From an uncultured Latescibacterota bacterium (GTDB lineage: Bacteria > Latescibacterota > UBA2968), in assembly GCA_958295785.1 (NCBI GenBank), contig OY282377.1, forward strand, positions 386,394 through 450,393: 64,000 nucleotides of DNA, written 5' to 3'. Below are positions 17,214 to 27,325 of this stretch, one piece after another. The stretch's first letter is position 1; each line of letters begins with the position of its first letter. Under the pieces are notes generated by a model. It saw only the letters and a list, made by a program, of their open reading frames with translations. It was not told where the DNA came from and made no database searches. A program made the translations under genes and the position numbers.

Positions 17214-18017
17214 ATGACGCGCATTGGAAAACGGTTTGAAGACTTGCAAAGAGCCGGGCAAACGGGCTTTGTCGCGTATATCACGGCGGGCGATCCAGAC
17301 TTAAAAACCACGCATCTCGTGGCGTTGGAACTGACCCGGCAAGGCGTGGATATCCTCGAATTGGGCGTCCCATTTTCCGATCCCTTGGCCGATGGCCCCG
17401 TGATTCAGGAGGCGTCTCAACGCGCGTTGGCCGCAGGCGCGACGCTCGAGGGCGTGTTGTCTTTGGTTGCGGACTTGCGGATGGAAACCGAAATTCCCAT
17501 CGTGCTGTTCACCTATTACAATCCGATTCACCGCTATGGCATCGCGCGGTTTGTCGAACGCGCAGCAGAAGTGGGCATAGATGGCGTGCTCATGCTGGAT
17601 TTGCCTCCCGAAGAGGGCGGCGATTACAAAGCGCGCATGGACGCGCATGGGCTGGATACCGTTTTTCTGATGACCCCCACCACGCGCGATGCGCGCATGG
17701 CGTTGATCGCAGCGCATACCCGTGGGTTTGTCTATTACGTGTCGCGCACAGGCGTAACGGGCGAGCGCGATCATCTGGCCGATGAAATTCAGACCAAGGT
17801 CGCGGCCATACGCCAGCACACGGCGATACCGATTGCCGTTGGGTTTGGGATTTCAAAGCCCGAACACGTATCGGAAATCGCGCGATATGCAGACGCGGTT
17901 GTCGTTGGCAGCGCGATTGTGCGGCGCATCGGCGCGTACCAAAAAGATGCGGCCCTCGTGGGCAAGATCGGCGCGTTTGTCGGGTCTTTAATCGGCCCTT
18001 TGAGAGAAGGTGCATGA
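17214..18017 (+). CDS. trpA: Tryptophan synthase alpha chain
   Basis: This 267-residue TIM barrel cleaves indole-3-glycerol phosphate and passes indole to TrpB. ELGVPFSDPLADGPVIQ carries the catalytic Glu, GVLMLDLPPEE the catalytic Asp, and YYVSRTGVTGERD and VGFGISKPEHV the phosphate site. The start at 17214 follows AAGGAC; an upstream in-frame TTG at 17196 is less likely. A 117 bp repeat-like gap separates it from trpB. Confidence 0.97.
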   Translation: MTRIGKRFEDLQRAGQTGFVAYITAGDPDLKTTHLVALELTRQGVDILELGVPFSDPLADGPVIQEASQRALAAGATLEGVLSLVADLRMETEIPIVLFTYYNPIHRYGIARFVERAAEVGIDGVLMLDLPPEEGGDYKARMDAHGLDTVFLMTPTTRDARMALIAAHTRGFVYYVSRTGVTGERDHLADEIQTKVAAIRQHTAIPIAVGFGISKPEHVSEIARYADAVVVGSAIVRRIGAYQKDAALVGKIGAFVGSLIGPLREGA

Positions 18018-18020
18018 GTT

Positions 18021-18326
18021 ATGGAAAAAGATCTGGATTTTTGGCGCGAGAAAATCGACTCGCTCAATGAACAGATTCTCACGTTGCTCAACGCGCGCGC
18101 CCAATGCGCGTTGGTCGTGGGGCAGATCAAGCGCGATGCGGGCTTGCCCTTGCATGCCCCCGACCGCGAAACCCTGATCCTCAGCCGCATCCGCGCATTG
18201 AATCCCGGGCCCTTGACCGATGAAGCCGCGCAACGCATCTTTCGACAAATCATCGACGAATCCCTGCGCTTAGAGGAAGACCACGCAGATTCCGAGTTGA
18301 AACAAAACAAAACGGAGAACAGATGA
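18021..18326 (+). CDS. Chorismate mutase, AroQ class
   Basis: This 101-residue all-helical protein converts chorismate to prephenate. WREKIDSLNEQILTLLNARAQ, the Arg/Lys of VVGQIKRDAG, PDRETLILSRI and IFRQIIDESLRLEE match the monofunctional AroQ fold. It starts 3 bp after trpA, so the branch to Phe/Tyr is co-transcribed with Trp genes. Its TGA overlaps the ATG of the restriction-modification gene (ATGA). Confidence 0.9.
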   Translation: MEKDLDFWREKIDSLNEQILTLLNARAQCALVVGQIKRDAGLPLHAPDRETLILSRIRALNPGPLTDEAAQRIFRQIIDESLRLEEDHADSELKQNKTENR

Positions 18327-20563
18327 CACGACAATCGGACAGCATCCAAGAGATACTCAAAGACAGCAATTATCGTCTCGACTTGTTCAAAGAACGAGAA
18401 ATTGCCACCCTGCGTAAAAAGGTCTTTCCCAAAACGGTCAGAGGCAGAGCAACCCCGCATGTGAAGTGCATTGTGCGGGACAGGGATGTTCAGCTCAAAC
18501 CCGAAGAAATCGTCCGCCAACTCTATGCGGCGAGGCTTATCGATCAGTACGGCTACCCCCAAAACCGGTTGGACTTTGAATACGCCATCAATTTTGGCAA
18601 AGAAAAGAAACGTGCCGATATCGTCATTCTGGATAAAGACAGGGACGATATCCCCTATATTATTGTTGAGGTCAAAAAGCCCAAACTCACGGATGGCAAA
18701 GACCAACTTCGATCCTATTGCAACGCCACCGGCGCACCGATTGGCGTGTGGACAAATGGCGAGCAAATTTCCCATTACCACCGCAAAGACCCCAATTACT
18801 TTGAAGACATCACCGATATTCCGAACGGGGGCCAAAGCCTTGAAGACATACTCAGCGAACGCTTTACCTTGAAAGACCTGATCATCAGAGACAAGGTCGC
18901 CAATGAGCGAAAATCCCTGAAAGACATCATTTTGGAAATGGAAGACGAAGTGCTGGCAAATGCCGGGGTGGATGTATTTGAGGAGGTTTTCAAGCTCATA
19001 TTCACAAAACTCTACGATGAATTTCAAAGCCAGCAGGACAAAACAGCCATCAACTATGTCGTGCGACAAATGACAAAAACGGCTGTAAATGAACCGAGGC
19101 CGCCGGACTATTTCGATAGACAGGATTACGAATCGCTCAAGAAGGCGGTCGGCACGGTTGACGACGAGGACTTTCGGGTCATGGCGTTTAGGAATACCGG
19201 GCAGACCGATGCGGAACTGAAAGCCAAAATCCAAACCCTGTTCGATCAGGCCAAAAGCCAGTGGCCGGGGGTTTTCTCCCAAGGCGCGACTTTTGAACTT
19301 TCCGACAGCCACTTGTCCGTTTGCGTGTCCAGCTTGCAGGATGTGAAATTGTTCAACTCCAATCTGCTGGTGGTGGATGAAGCCTTTGAATATCTCGTCA
19401 GCAAATCTGCCAAAGGCGAAAAGGGGCAATACTTCACGCCGCGCCATGTCATTGATATGTGCGTGCAGATGCTGAACCCCCAACCCGGTGAATACATGAT
19501 CGACACCGCGTCCGGCAGTTGCGGCTTTCCGGTGCATACCATTTTCAAACTCACAGGCCATTTGTTCAACAACGCGGAGATTAAGCCGGATGAAAAGGAG
19601 AACATCCTAAAAGTGTTCGGCATTGACTTTGACGAAAAAACCGTCCGCGTCGCCCGCACGTTGAACCTGATCGCTGGCGATGGCGAAACCAATGTGCTGC
19701 ATTTGAACGCGCTGGATTTTGAACGCTGGAGCGACAGGGCAGAGAAAGACAGGCAGTGGATCAGAACGTATGGCGATGGCTATGAACGGCTGGAAAAACT
19801 GAGAGCCGAAGAAGGTCAAAACAAGCGGTTTAACTTTGATATTCTGATGGCCAATCCGCCCTTTGCCGGCGACATCAAGGAAAGCCGCCTGCTGCATCAA
19901 TACGAACTCGGGTTTAAGGCAAACGGCAAGGCGCAAAGCAAAGTCGGGCGCGACATTCTGTTTATTGAGCGCAATCTGGACTTTCTAAAACCCGGCGGGC
20001 GCATGGCGATAGTGCTTCCGCAAGGCAGATTTAACAACACAACCGACAAATATATCAGGGCATTTATCGCGGAGCGCGGGCGCATCCTCGCCGTGGTCGG
20101 ATTACACGGCAACACGTTCAAACCGCACACGGGCACCAAAACCAGCGTGTTGTTTGTGCAGAAATGGGACGATAAACTTTGTCCCAAAGTAGAGGACTAC
20201 CCCATCTTTTTTGCCGTGAGCGAAAAGGGAGGTAAAGACAACTCCGGCGATTACGTCTATCTCAAAAATGAGAAGGGACAGGACAAGCTGGACAGAAACG
20301 GCCATCTGATCGTCGATCATGACTTGCACAACCACGACGGTGAACTGCCCGATGGCATCGCCGAAGCCTTTATCGAATGGGCGAAAGGCGAGGGATTGAG
20401 TTTTTGGAGAAATGAAGAATGTGGTTTGGAAACGGATCGCCGCACCGCAGGGCGGAACTTTGTTCGCAACAATCGCAAGCGGGAATTATATGTCGATCCC
20501 GATGCCGATATTTCTCGTCTATGCGATGAAATGAACGACATGGAAATGGAGTTTGCAAAATGA
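18323..20563 (+). CDS. Fused restriction nuclease / N6-adenine DNA methyltransferase (HSDR_N-type + HsdM)
   Basis: In this 746-residue protein the N-terminal 150 residues form a type I HsdR_N-like PD-(D/E)XK nuclease, with D99 in KRADIVI and E116/K118 in VEVKK. A helical linker (about 185-290) leads to an HsdM-like methylase with DTASGSCGFP (AdoMet site, about 393-402) and NPPF (N511-F514, catalytic). There is no helicase domain, so it would cut and methylate like type IIB/BcgI-style fused enzymes, with specificity from the HsdS gene that follows. The ATG overlaps the chorismate mutase stop. The 3' third is duplicated at 27326-28054. The coding sequence looks intact, but its specificity subunit is broken. 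Confidence 0.88.
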   Translation: MTRQSDSIQEILKDSNYRLDLFKEREIATLRKKVFPKTVRGRATPHVKCIVRDRDVQLKPEEIVRQLYAARLIDQYGYPQNRLDFEYAINFGKEKKRADIVILDKDRDDIPYIIVEVKKPKLTDGKDQLRSYCNATGAPIGVWTNGEQISHYHRKDPNYFEDITDIPNGGQSLEDILSERFTLKDLIIRDKVANERKSLKDIILEMEDEVLANAGVDVFEEVFKLIFTKLYDEFQSQQDKTAINYVVRQMTKTAVNEPRPPDYFDRQDYESLKKAVGTVDDEDFRVMAFRNTGQTDAELKAKIQTLFDQAKSQWPGVFSQGATFELSDSHLSVCVSSLQDVKLFNSNLLVVDEAFEYLVSKSAKGEKGQYFTPRHVIDMCVQMLNPQPGEYMIDTASGSCGFPVHTIFKLTGHLFNNAEIKPDEKENILKVFGIDFDEKTVRVARTLNLIAGDGETNVLHLNALDFERWSDRAEKDRQWIRTYGDGYERLEKLRAEEGQNKRFNFDILMANPPFAGDIKESRLLHQYELGFKANGKAQSKVGRDILFIERNLDFLKPGGRMAIVLPQGRFNNTTDKYIRAFIAERGRILAVVGLHGNTFKPHTGTKTSVLFVQKWDDKLCPKVEDYPIFFAVSEKGGKDNSGDYVYLKNEKGQDKLDRNGHLIVDHDLHNHDGELPDGIAEAFIEWAKGEGLSFWRNEECGLETDRRTAGRNFVRNNRKRELYVDPDADISRLCDEMNDMEMEFAK

Positions 20564-20643
20564 TCTATATTGACACGGATGTTTTTATACATGCCTATGT
20601 CGTTAAGGTAGGAATAATGAGAAGGTACTGTCCCTTCAGATAA
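20560..20643 (+). pseudogene. PIN-like gene remnant between hsdM and hsdS
   Basis: 27 codons starting MIYIDTDVFIHAYVV, a typical PIN-domain N-terminus, overlap the hsdM stop (ATGA) and end early at TAA. The rest of the domain is missing. An identical copy lies at 28051-28134. Confidence 0.5.
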
Positions 20644-20653
20644 AGGAATAAGT

Positions 20654-20735
20654 ATGCAAGTCTCCACTGTCTGGTATCAAGACCTCAATCCTGAGTTTAG
20701 GATTGATGCAGAGTACTATCGGAAAGAAGTAATAA
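20654..20735 (+). pseudogene. hsdS: hsdS 5' fragment (specificity subunit), split by the 20 kb insert
   Basis: It starts MQVSTVWYQDLNPEFRIDAE after AAAGGAATA and is cut inside codon 28 by the IS5-type element at 20736. Joining base 20735 to base 41146 gives an uninterrupted frame (EVISRLDILKHHNKDDLG), which identifies the rest of the gene 20 kb away. Confidence 0.85.
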
Positions 20736-21665
20736 GAGTCCCTAACAAAAAGGGTTGACATGGATTTGTGAGAGGCCGATTTTCTTCTCAGCCCAACCCT
20801 TACAACGTCCATGCCCGGCATCTTTACCGGGCGAGGAGGGACAAATGTCCAAACCATGGGTGAGCGATGCACTCTGGGAAAAGGGCCACCCCCTTTTGCC
20901 GGTTCCCAAGCCTGGACGGTTCCGCTTTCCCGGACGTAAGCGCATTGACGACCGCAAGGCGTTGACCGGCATTCTATTCGTCCTGAAGAGCGGCATCCCG
21001 TGGGAGAGGTTGCCCCAAGAGATGGGGTGGGGTTCCGGGATGACCTGCTGGCGTCGTCTGAAGGCATGGCATGACGCCGGCGTGTGGGAGCGGCTTCATC
21101 ATCTGCTGTTGTCCAAACTGCGAGCGGCCGATGGCCTGGCCGGGTCTCGTGCCTGCGTGGACAGCGCCTGCCTGCGTGCGGTAGGCGCTGGGGGAAAACC
21201 CGGCCCCAATCCCACAGACCGCCGCAAGCCCGGGCGTAAGCATCATGTCATGGGATCACCGATGCCAACGGGCTGCCTCTGGCCGCGATTGTGACCGAGG
21301 CGAACCGGCCAGATGTGACGCAATGGTTGCCATGGGTGGACGCCGTGCCTGCGGTCAGAGGCAAACGCGGTCGTCCGCGCCGCAGACCCCAACGGCTGTA
21401 TGCAGACCGTGCCTATGACTCGAGGGCACACCGGAAGGCCCTGCATGCACGCCACATCTGGCCGGTGATCGCCCGACGGGGTGCAGAGCATGGTAGCGGG
21501 TTGGGGGTGTACCGATGGGTCGTTGAGCGGACGCTGGCCTGGCTCCGTCAGTTCCGTAGCCTGCGAGTGCGCGACGAGCGCAGAGCGGACATCCATGAGG
21601 CGTTCCTCTCCATCGGCTGTTCACTCATCTGTTTCAGACGCTTGATTTCTTTATGTTAGGGCTTC
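20736..21665 (+). mobile_element. IS5-family insertion sequence, copy 1
   Basis: 930 bp. The ends GAGTCCCTAACAAAAAG and (reverse) GAAGCCCTAACATAAAG are inverted repeats. The left flank is TAA (20733-20735); the right flank is TTA, so this copy lacks a matching duplication, consistent with a deletion next to its right end. It is inserted in hsdS and abuts the truncated sugar dehydrogenase gene. Confidence 0.88.
20845..21659 (+). pseudogene. IS5-family transposase, frameshifted (copy 1)
   Basis: The first frame (20845-21294) gives the N-terminal DUF4096-type region and DSACLRAVGAGGKPGPNPTDRRKPGRKHH in part. The second frame (to 21659) gives ITDANGLPLA, LYADRAYDSRAHR and RWVVERTLAWLRQF with the catalytic D and E. 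The frame change is near 21250. Some IS5 groups use programmed frameshifting here, but no slippery run is visible, and both copies share the change. Confidence 0.8.
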
Positions 21666-23090
21666 TTACTCGTAACAATCGGCAACCATCTCTATGGACA
21701 GCACCTCATTCCTTCTAACCTGCATATAAGCAAAGTCGTTCGCATTGAAATCGAAACGGGAGAATCGGAGATATTTGCCACCGGTATTCGCAACGCACAA
21801 GGGCTGGCGCGGGATGCGGAAGGCAACCTCTGGGCGACGGATCACGGGCGGCAAGGCGGGGACGAACTGAACCTGGTACGGGAGGGAGCCGATTATGGCT
21901 GGCCGCTGGTCTCTTATGGCATTGGCTACGGCGGTGTCGCTCTCCGGCTAGTCGAAGACGAGGCGGTGGGCCGGCACGACGGCTTCCTGCGGCCGGCGTT
22001 CGCATGGGTCCCAGGCCCAGCCGTTTCCGCCATCGCCGTCAACGACGAGGAGCATCTTCCCTTGTGGAAAGACGACCTGCTGGTTGTTTCGCTGGTCGGT
22101 CAATCCCTCTTCCGAGTCCGCCGCTACGGGACGGACGTGCAGTATGTCGAAAGGATCGAACTCGGCTATCGGATACGAGACATTACGGTTATGCCGGACG
22201 GACGCATAGCCCTGCTGCGCGATGGGGGGTGGGTCTATTTTCTGAGCCGTTCCGCGAGGTACTGCAATGAAGAAGCGCGGAAACAGCGCAATGTGTACTC
22301 AGTCAACTGCGATTCCATCGCCGCATCGCCAGCCCTGGACTCACCGGGCGCGGGAGACTCGGGGCCGGCAGTTCCGCCCTTACGCGGAAATCTGGGGAGA
22401 TACACGGCGGCCGGCGCTCAGTTATTCGGCCAGCACTGCCGCAACTGTCACAACCTGAACGCCGAGCAGCACAGCACCGGGCCTCACGGCGTCGGGCCGC
22501 ACCTGTTTGGCGTCATCGGGCGGCGAGCGGGCGAGGTCGGAGGCTACCGATTTTCGGCTGCGTTCGATTCGCTGGACGTCGTCTGGACGCAGGACCACAT
22601 CACGCAGTTTCTCACCGACCCGGAGCAGTTCACTCCAGGCACGTCCATGTCGTCGCATGGCATTGGCGAAGCGGAAGCCCGCGCCATAGCCAACTACATC
22701 AGCACCCTCAACGACCTGGAGGAGGTGGTCAGAAATCGCGAACCGGCAGTCCGCTCCGACTTTGACGTATATCTCAGCGAAAACATGCTGGTCTATGCCA
22801 GGGAGCCGTGCGCCCGCGCCGACACGGAGGCGATGTTCTTTCTGCACGTCCTCCCCATCAACCCAAATGACCTCCCAGACCATCGCAAGCAGTACGGCTT
22901 TGACAACCTGGACTTCGATTTCGAGGGGCACGGCATAAGAATTGCCGGGAGATGTATGGCGACGGTGGCTCTCCCGGGGTATGACATTATCCGCATCAGG
23001 ACCGGCCAGTACACCATCGGTAAGGGCTGGATCTGGGGAGGAAGCTTCGATGTTGCCGAGCCGGCGGATGAGGGGAAAGCCGCACCGTGA
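21666..23090 (+). pseudogene. Glucose/sorbosone dehydrogenase-like + cytochrome c + shared C-terminal domain, 5' truncated (unit 1)
   Basis: The frame is open from the IS5 edge with no start. Order: the end of a PQQ-type sugar dehydrogenase propeller (ATGIRNAQGLARD, ATDHGRQGGDELNLVREGADYGWPL), then a class I cytochrome c with haem site CRNCH (near 22435) and a late methionine, then the shared FDVYL domain (about 22749-22990). The final tail (IWGGSFDVAEPADEGKAAP) matches the tail of the glycosyltransferase at 31504, not that of its own paralogue at 29562. The propeller frame is intact here where the other copy is frameshifted. Confidence 0.78.
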
Positions 23091-23139
23091 ATGGCGGGGG
23101 CGAAACAGCGCTGATGGTTTGCACCACATCAGGGACATG

Positions 23140-23366
23140 GACATGAACATGAACAAGAAGATGACCACGCCGAATGCCGCCGCGCCGATGGGTCGCTGGC
23201 GCGTCCTGGCCTACGGGGCCAGGTTAGCCGTGTACATGCTCGCCCGCTTCGATCTCGTCAACCTGATCCACGACGTGATCGAAAGACGACGCCTTCTACT
23301 ACTTCCAGCCAATCCCCGTCCCGAATATGCGCCACGAAATGCGCCATTACGTCCAAACGACCTTTA
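23140..23366 (+). pseudogene. Degenerate GT-C glycosyltransferase N-terminal remnant
   Basis: The stretch between the dehydrogenase and the arylsulfotransferase-like gene (23091-23438) contains no intact gene. Its DNA resembles the first membrane segment of the glycosyltransferase at 31640-31745 (WRVLAYGARLAVYMLARFDLVNLI) before drifting out of frame. A near-identical remnant lies at 33910-34128. Confidence 0.5.
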
Positions 23367-23438
23367 ACCCCTAACCACTGCTTCTATGGTTGCTTTTCAC
23401 CTCTCCCGTTTCATCCCCTTTATCCAATGGAGGAACCC

Positions 23439-25256
23439 ATGAAATACCGTCTCTTCTTTCAAAAATTCCCCCTTCGTGCATATCCGTGCCTAATACGGCC
23501 TATCGTCTTGTGTGGCATAGCGGTAGCTTCACTGCTAGCCTGTAGCACAATGAAGCCGAGCGAAAAGTCAATGCCACGTCCAACAGTGGTGCCAACAGTC
23601 GGGTTGCTTCTGAACGAGCCGGAGGCATTTGTCGGCTATACTTTATTTTCTAAACGCTACAGCAAGACGATTTACCTGATTGATAATCAGGGGCGGGAGG
23701 TGCACCGGTGGGAGTTGGCTGATAAGACCCAGTCCGCCAGGTTGCTTGAGAATGGAAATCTGCTGGTTTTTTCCTCACAAGGCGAGCACCCCCCTGTGAG
23801 GGAAGTTGACCGGCACGGGAACGCCGTTTGGGAATGCACTCAGGCGCGTCTGCATCATGACTTCCTTAAAATGCCCAACGGGAACGTGCTACTGCTGTCC
23901 CGGCAACGTAAAACGCCGGAGGAGGCCATCGCCGCCGGCGCCGACCCGGACTTCATCGACACGGATGGCTTGGTGGTGCCGCATATTATTGAAGTCAACC
24001 CCACCGGGCCGGCAAACTGCGAAATCGTCTGGGAATGGTCGGCGTGGGATCATCTGATACAAGACTTTGACTCGAGCAAGGCGAACCATGGGGTCGTGGC
24101 AGAGCATCCAGAGTTGATCGACATCAACTTTCGCCTTTCCAGCACGCACTCGGAGGAGAGGAACTGGGCACATAGCAATGGAATGGACTACAACCCGGAG
24201 TTGGACCAGATCATCCTGTCGGCGCGCTATTTCAGCGAAGTGTGGATTATCGACCACAGCACCACTAGGGCAGAGGCGTCCAGCCACAGCGGCGGAAGGT
24301 CCGGCAAGGGGGGCGATCTGCTGTACCGCTGGGGCAACCCCCGCAGCTATCGCGCCGGAACTCCCGACGATCAGCAACTCTTCTGGCAGCATAATCCCCA
24401 ATGGATCGCCCCTGGCCTGCCGGGTGCCGGAAACATCCTCATTTTCAACAATGGCCACGAGTTCGGAGATTTCTCGCGTGGCTATTCGTCGGTGGACGAG
24501 ATTGCTCCGCCGGTGGACGGGGCCAACTATCGGCTAAATCCGCACTCCGCCTACGCGCCGGCAGAACCTGCATGGGTCTACACTGCCGCAACGCCCAGCG
24601 ACTTCTTCGCAAAATATATCTCAGGAGCGCAACGGCTTCCCAACGGAAACACGTTGATTTGCGACGGTGTCCACGGCACGCTTTTCGAGGTCACGCCGGC
24701 TGGGAAAACCGTGTGGAAATATGTCAACCCTTCGACCGCCAAGGGCCCTCTGATTCAAGGCGAGTCGGTGCCGTTGGAACAACAGGGTGATCCGGTCAAT
24801 CGGTTGTACCGCGCTTACCGGTATGCACCGGACTACCCGGGTCTGCAAGGGCTGGATTTGACCCCGGGTGATCGGATCGAGGTAATGTCAATCAGCGATT
24901 ATCTGATTCGTCTGACGGGTGGCAGCCCGCCGGTCATCCGATCCGATTGGGATGTGTATCTCGTCGGGAACAGTCTCATCTACAAAAAGGAGCCGTGCAT
25001 CCCGGAGGACGCTGAACCAACATTCTTCCTCCACCTGGACCCGGTTGACATGAACGACCTCCCCATCCATCGCAAGCAGTACGGCTTCGACAACCTCGAC
25101 TTTGCTTTCGGGGATCACCGTTCTCCCATCGGGGGAGAAGTCTGCGTAGCGATACGGGAGTTGCCTGGTTACAGCATCGCCGCGATCCGCACCGGGCAGT
25201 ACGTGCGCGTGGACAGCGGTATTGAAAACCTCTGGAGTGGAGAGATACGCCGATAA
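23439..25256 (+). CDS. Arylsulfotransferase-like (ASST) lipoprotein with shared C-terminal domain (unit 1)
   Basis: 605 residues. The N-terminal signal peptide ends in SLLACS, a lipobox, so the protein is probably an exported lipoprotein. The body is a six-bladed propeller of the Arylsulfotran family: repeated blades such as IYLIDNQGREVHRWEL and HHDFLKMPNGNVLLLSRQ, histidines in HDF and HSN, and RLPNGNTLICDGVHGTLFEV. The last about 100 residues form the shared domain (24932-25256), with a tail identical to that of the glycosyltransferase at 38243. GGAGG precedes the ATG. The substrate is unknown; family members move sulfate between phenolic compounds, but many 'Arylsulfotran_2' proteins are uncharacterised. 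Confidence 0.78.
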   Translation: MKYRLFFQKFPLRAYPCLIRPIVLCGIAVASLLACSTMKPSEKSMPRPTVVPTVGLLLNEPEAFVGYTLFSKRYSKTIYLIDNQGREVHRWELADKTQSARLLENGNLLVFSSQGEHPPVREVDRHGNAVWECTQARLHHDFLKMPNGNVLLLSRQRKTPEEAIAAGADPDFIDTDGLVVPHIIEVNPTGPANCEIVWEWSAWDHLIQDFDSSKANHGVVAEHPELIDINFRLSSTHSEERNWAHSNGMDYNPELDQIILSARYFSEVWIIDHSTTRAEASSHSGGRSGKGGDLLYRWGNPRSYRAGTPDDQQLFWQHNPQWIAPGLPGAGNILIFNNGHEFGDFSRGYSSVDEIAPPVDGANYRLNPHSAYAPAEPAWVYTAATPSDFFAKYISGAQRLPNGNTLICDGVHGTLFEVTPAGKTVWKYVNPSTAKGPLIQGESVPLEQQGDPVNRLYRAYRYAPDYPGLQGLDLTPGDRIEVMSISDYLIRLTGGSPPVIRSDWDVYLVGNSLIYKKEPCIPEDAEPTFFLHLDPVDMNDLPIHRKQYGFDNLDFAFGDHRSPIGGEVCVAIRELPGYSIAAIRTGQYVRVDSGIENLWSGEIRR

Positions 25257-25266
25257 GGAGAATAAT

Positions 25267-25773
25267 ATGAGCGATACTGCTGACCTCGGCCGGGGAGTGC
25301 AAGGGGAACCCTCTCGCAAGAAAAGTGTCCGGTTCCCTGCTTGGACAACAGGCAGGCGGCCCGATCGCTTCACCCTGCTCCTCGCCGCCCTTGCAGTGCT
25401 GGGCGCCGTACTCATCCTGGCGCGGCAGGTCACCTATGGGGTGGGGTTGCACGGGGATTGGGTCACCTATATTTCTGTGGCCCGAAGTCTGCTGGCGGGA
25501 GAAGGCTTCGTTCAAATTCACGGTTGGCCCTATCTGCACTGGCCGCCGCTGTATCCGATGCTGCTCGCCGCGGCCAGCCTCTTTGCGTTTGACCCCTACG
25601 ACGTCGCCGGGCCGTTGAATGCCGTCGTCTTCGGCCTGACTCTATTCGTCGCCGGTCAATACTTGCGGCGGCATGTGCAACACCCTTTCCTGGTTATTTG
25701 GGCTTGTCTCGCCCTCATGCTGGCAATCCCCTTGACCCGGGTGGCCTCTCACGCAATTTCCGAGGCGCCCTAA
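25267..25773 (+). pseudogene. GT-C glycosyltransferase (PMT/ArnT-like), N-terminal third only
   Basis: 168 residues: a proline-rich lead, a membrane segment (LLAALAVLGAVLILARQ), then the DWVTYISVARSLLAGEGFV loop with the acidic residue typical of GT-C enzymes, and further membrane segments. It ends at SHAISEAP because the hsdS target triplet TAA supplies the stop codon. Normal family length is 450-800 residues, so it is a truncated remnant at the cargo's right edge. Confidence 0.72.
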
Positions 25774-26234
25774 GCCGCCTAGATATATTAAAGCACCACA
25801 ACAAAGACGATTTAGGTAATTTGACCAATTTTGTTATAGGGCCATTTGGTTCTACTGTAACGGCCGATCAATATATAGCTGAATCTCAACATAGATATAT
25901 AAGAAATAAGGATATAGGAGACTTCCGTATTGCGGATAATGAACCCGCACTAATACCAAAGAACGTGTACGATTCTTTGCCAAAGTTTCATATTCAAGAG
26001 AATGATTTGTTGATTACAGTTGTCGGCACTCTTGGCAAAGTTGCTATCGCAACCCATAAGGATACTAAGTTGATTTTTAGTTGTAAGAGTACAATCATTA
26101 GAACAAGAGGGATTAACCCATTCTATATTTTGGCATACCTCAATTCCAATACTGGAAAACTATTTTCACTGAGAGGAAAGAGAGGCGCGATTCAAGAAGG
26201 GCTGAACTTGACCGATCTAAAAGAGATACAAGTG
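25774..26234 (+). pseudogene. hsdS: hsdS middle fragment (unit 1)
   Basis: It encodes SRLDILKHHNKDDLGNLTN through NLTDLKEIQV, a target-recognition domain of a type I specificity subunit (GPFGSTVTADQY, NDLLITVVGTLGKVAI). It is cut at 26235 by IS701 copy 1. The same stretch with its continuation is found at 41146-42457. Confidence 0.82.
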
Positions 26235-27325
26235 TAGGACTTACGCATGCTGAGTTAAAAAAGGGTGCAATTCCGTAAAATTTATCACTTTGAGGAGGTG
26301 TCAATGCGCCAACCGACGCGTTTGGATTACTGTCAGTATCTGCTTAGCAGTCCCCTCAACTATACCCTGACCCATTTCGCCGACCATAGCGGAGGGTTCA
26401 GTCATGATATGATCAACCGCTATCTCGCCGGTGAGCGTATCCCCCCCGCTTGGTGTGGGAACACGTCAAAGCCCCCATCGCGTTGACGCCCAAAGGCGAT
26501 GTGATCTTTGATGACCCGGTTTTAGACAAGCGACACGCACGCAAGATCGCGTGAGTGCGTCGTCAATATAGCGGCAACGCCCAAGGCGTCATCAATGGCA
26601 TTGGGGTGGTCACATGTGTCTATGTCAATCCGCAACAGGATCGGTTCTGGCTGATTGACTATCGGATTTATGACCCGCAAGGCGATGGCAAAACCAAATG
26701 GGATCCTCTCAAGGACATGCGCTCTGCGTTGGTCTATCAGAAGGGCCTCCCTTTTACCGGGGTCTTGATGGACAGTGGGTATGCGACCAAAACAGTCATG
26801 CGACACAGAGAGCAGATGCAAAAAACCTATTCTTGTCCCCTCAAGACGAACCGGCGCGTGGACGAGTAGGCAGGCACAATCCCCTACCAGCGCGTAGATA
26901 GCTTAACTTGGACTCAAGCGCAACGCAAACAAGGCAAGCGAATTAAAATCAGAGGGTTTCCCAAAGACCACAAAGTGAAATGATTCCGGGTGGCGTCTTC
27001 TGATAGACGCACGGCGTATGTCGTGACCAACGACCATGCTCAAAACGATTCTTCAGGGGTACAACAGGTGTGTCACAGGCGATGGAAAATTGAGCCATTT
27101 CACCGCGAAGTCAAACAGGTGACCGGGCTTGAAAAATGTCAATGTCGGTTGGCACGCATGGTACGAAATCATATTGGGTGTGCGATGTTCGTTTGGATTC
27201 GACTCGCGCAGGTGGCCTATCAAACAGGACAAACCATTTATCAAGTCAAATACCGGGGGGTGGCTGACTTCTTGAGACAACAACTCAAAGTACCTCATAT
27301 TCCAATGGAGATTGCGTAAGTCCTA
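26235..27325 (+). mobile_element. IS701-like insertion sequence, copy 1 (at a rearrangement join)
   Basis: 1,091 bp with ends TAGGACTTACGCA and the inverse. The left flank is hsdS and the right flank is hsdM coding sequence, with no shared target duplication, so this copy marks the join of a tandem duplication rather than a simple insertion. Confidence 0.88.
26304..27319 (+). pseudogene. IS701-like transposase, heavily mutated (copy 1)
   Basis: It starts MRQPTRLDYCQYLLSSPLN and ends PHIPMEIA. It carries a frameshift near 26450, a TGA after ARKIA (about 26552) and the TAG after TNRRVDE that all three copies share. The DDE-fold segment VIFDDPVLDKRHARK and the C-terminal QRWKIEPFHREVKQ-type region are recognisable. 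Confidence 0.82.

Larger units (their letters stand above)
19835..21665 (+). repeat. 1.83 kb duplicated segment, copy 1 (hsdM 3' end, hsdS 5' end, IS5)
   Basis: It matches 27326-29156 at a constant offset of 7,491 bases, with only a few differences, all seen near the end of the IS5 transposase. The left edge of copy 2 is exactly the end of IS701 copy 1; the right edge is the end of the IS5-type element. Confidence 0.92.
25197..26234 (+). repeat. 1.04 kb duplicated segment, copy 1 (GT fragment + hsdS middle)
   Basis: It matches 40568-41606 almost exactly apart from one inserted base in the second copy near 40750. The left edge falls inside the shared C-terminal domain; the right edge is the insertion point of IS701 copy 1. 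Confidence 0.9.
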
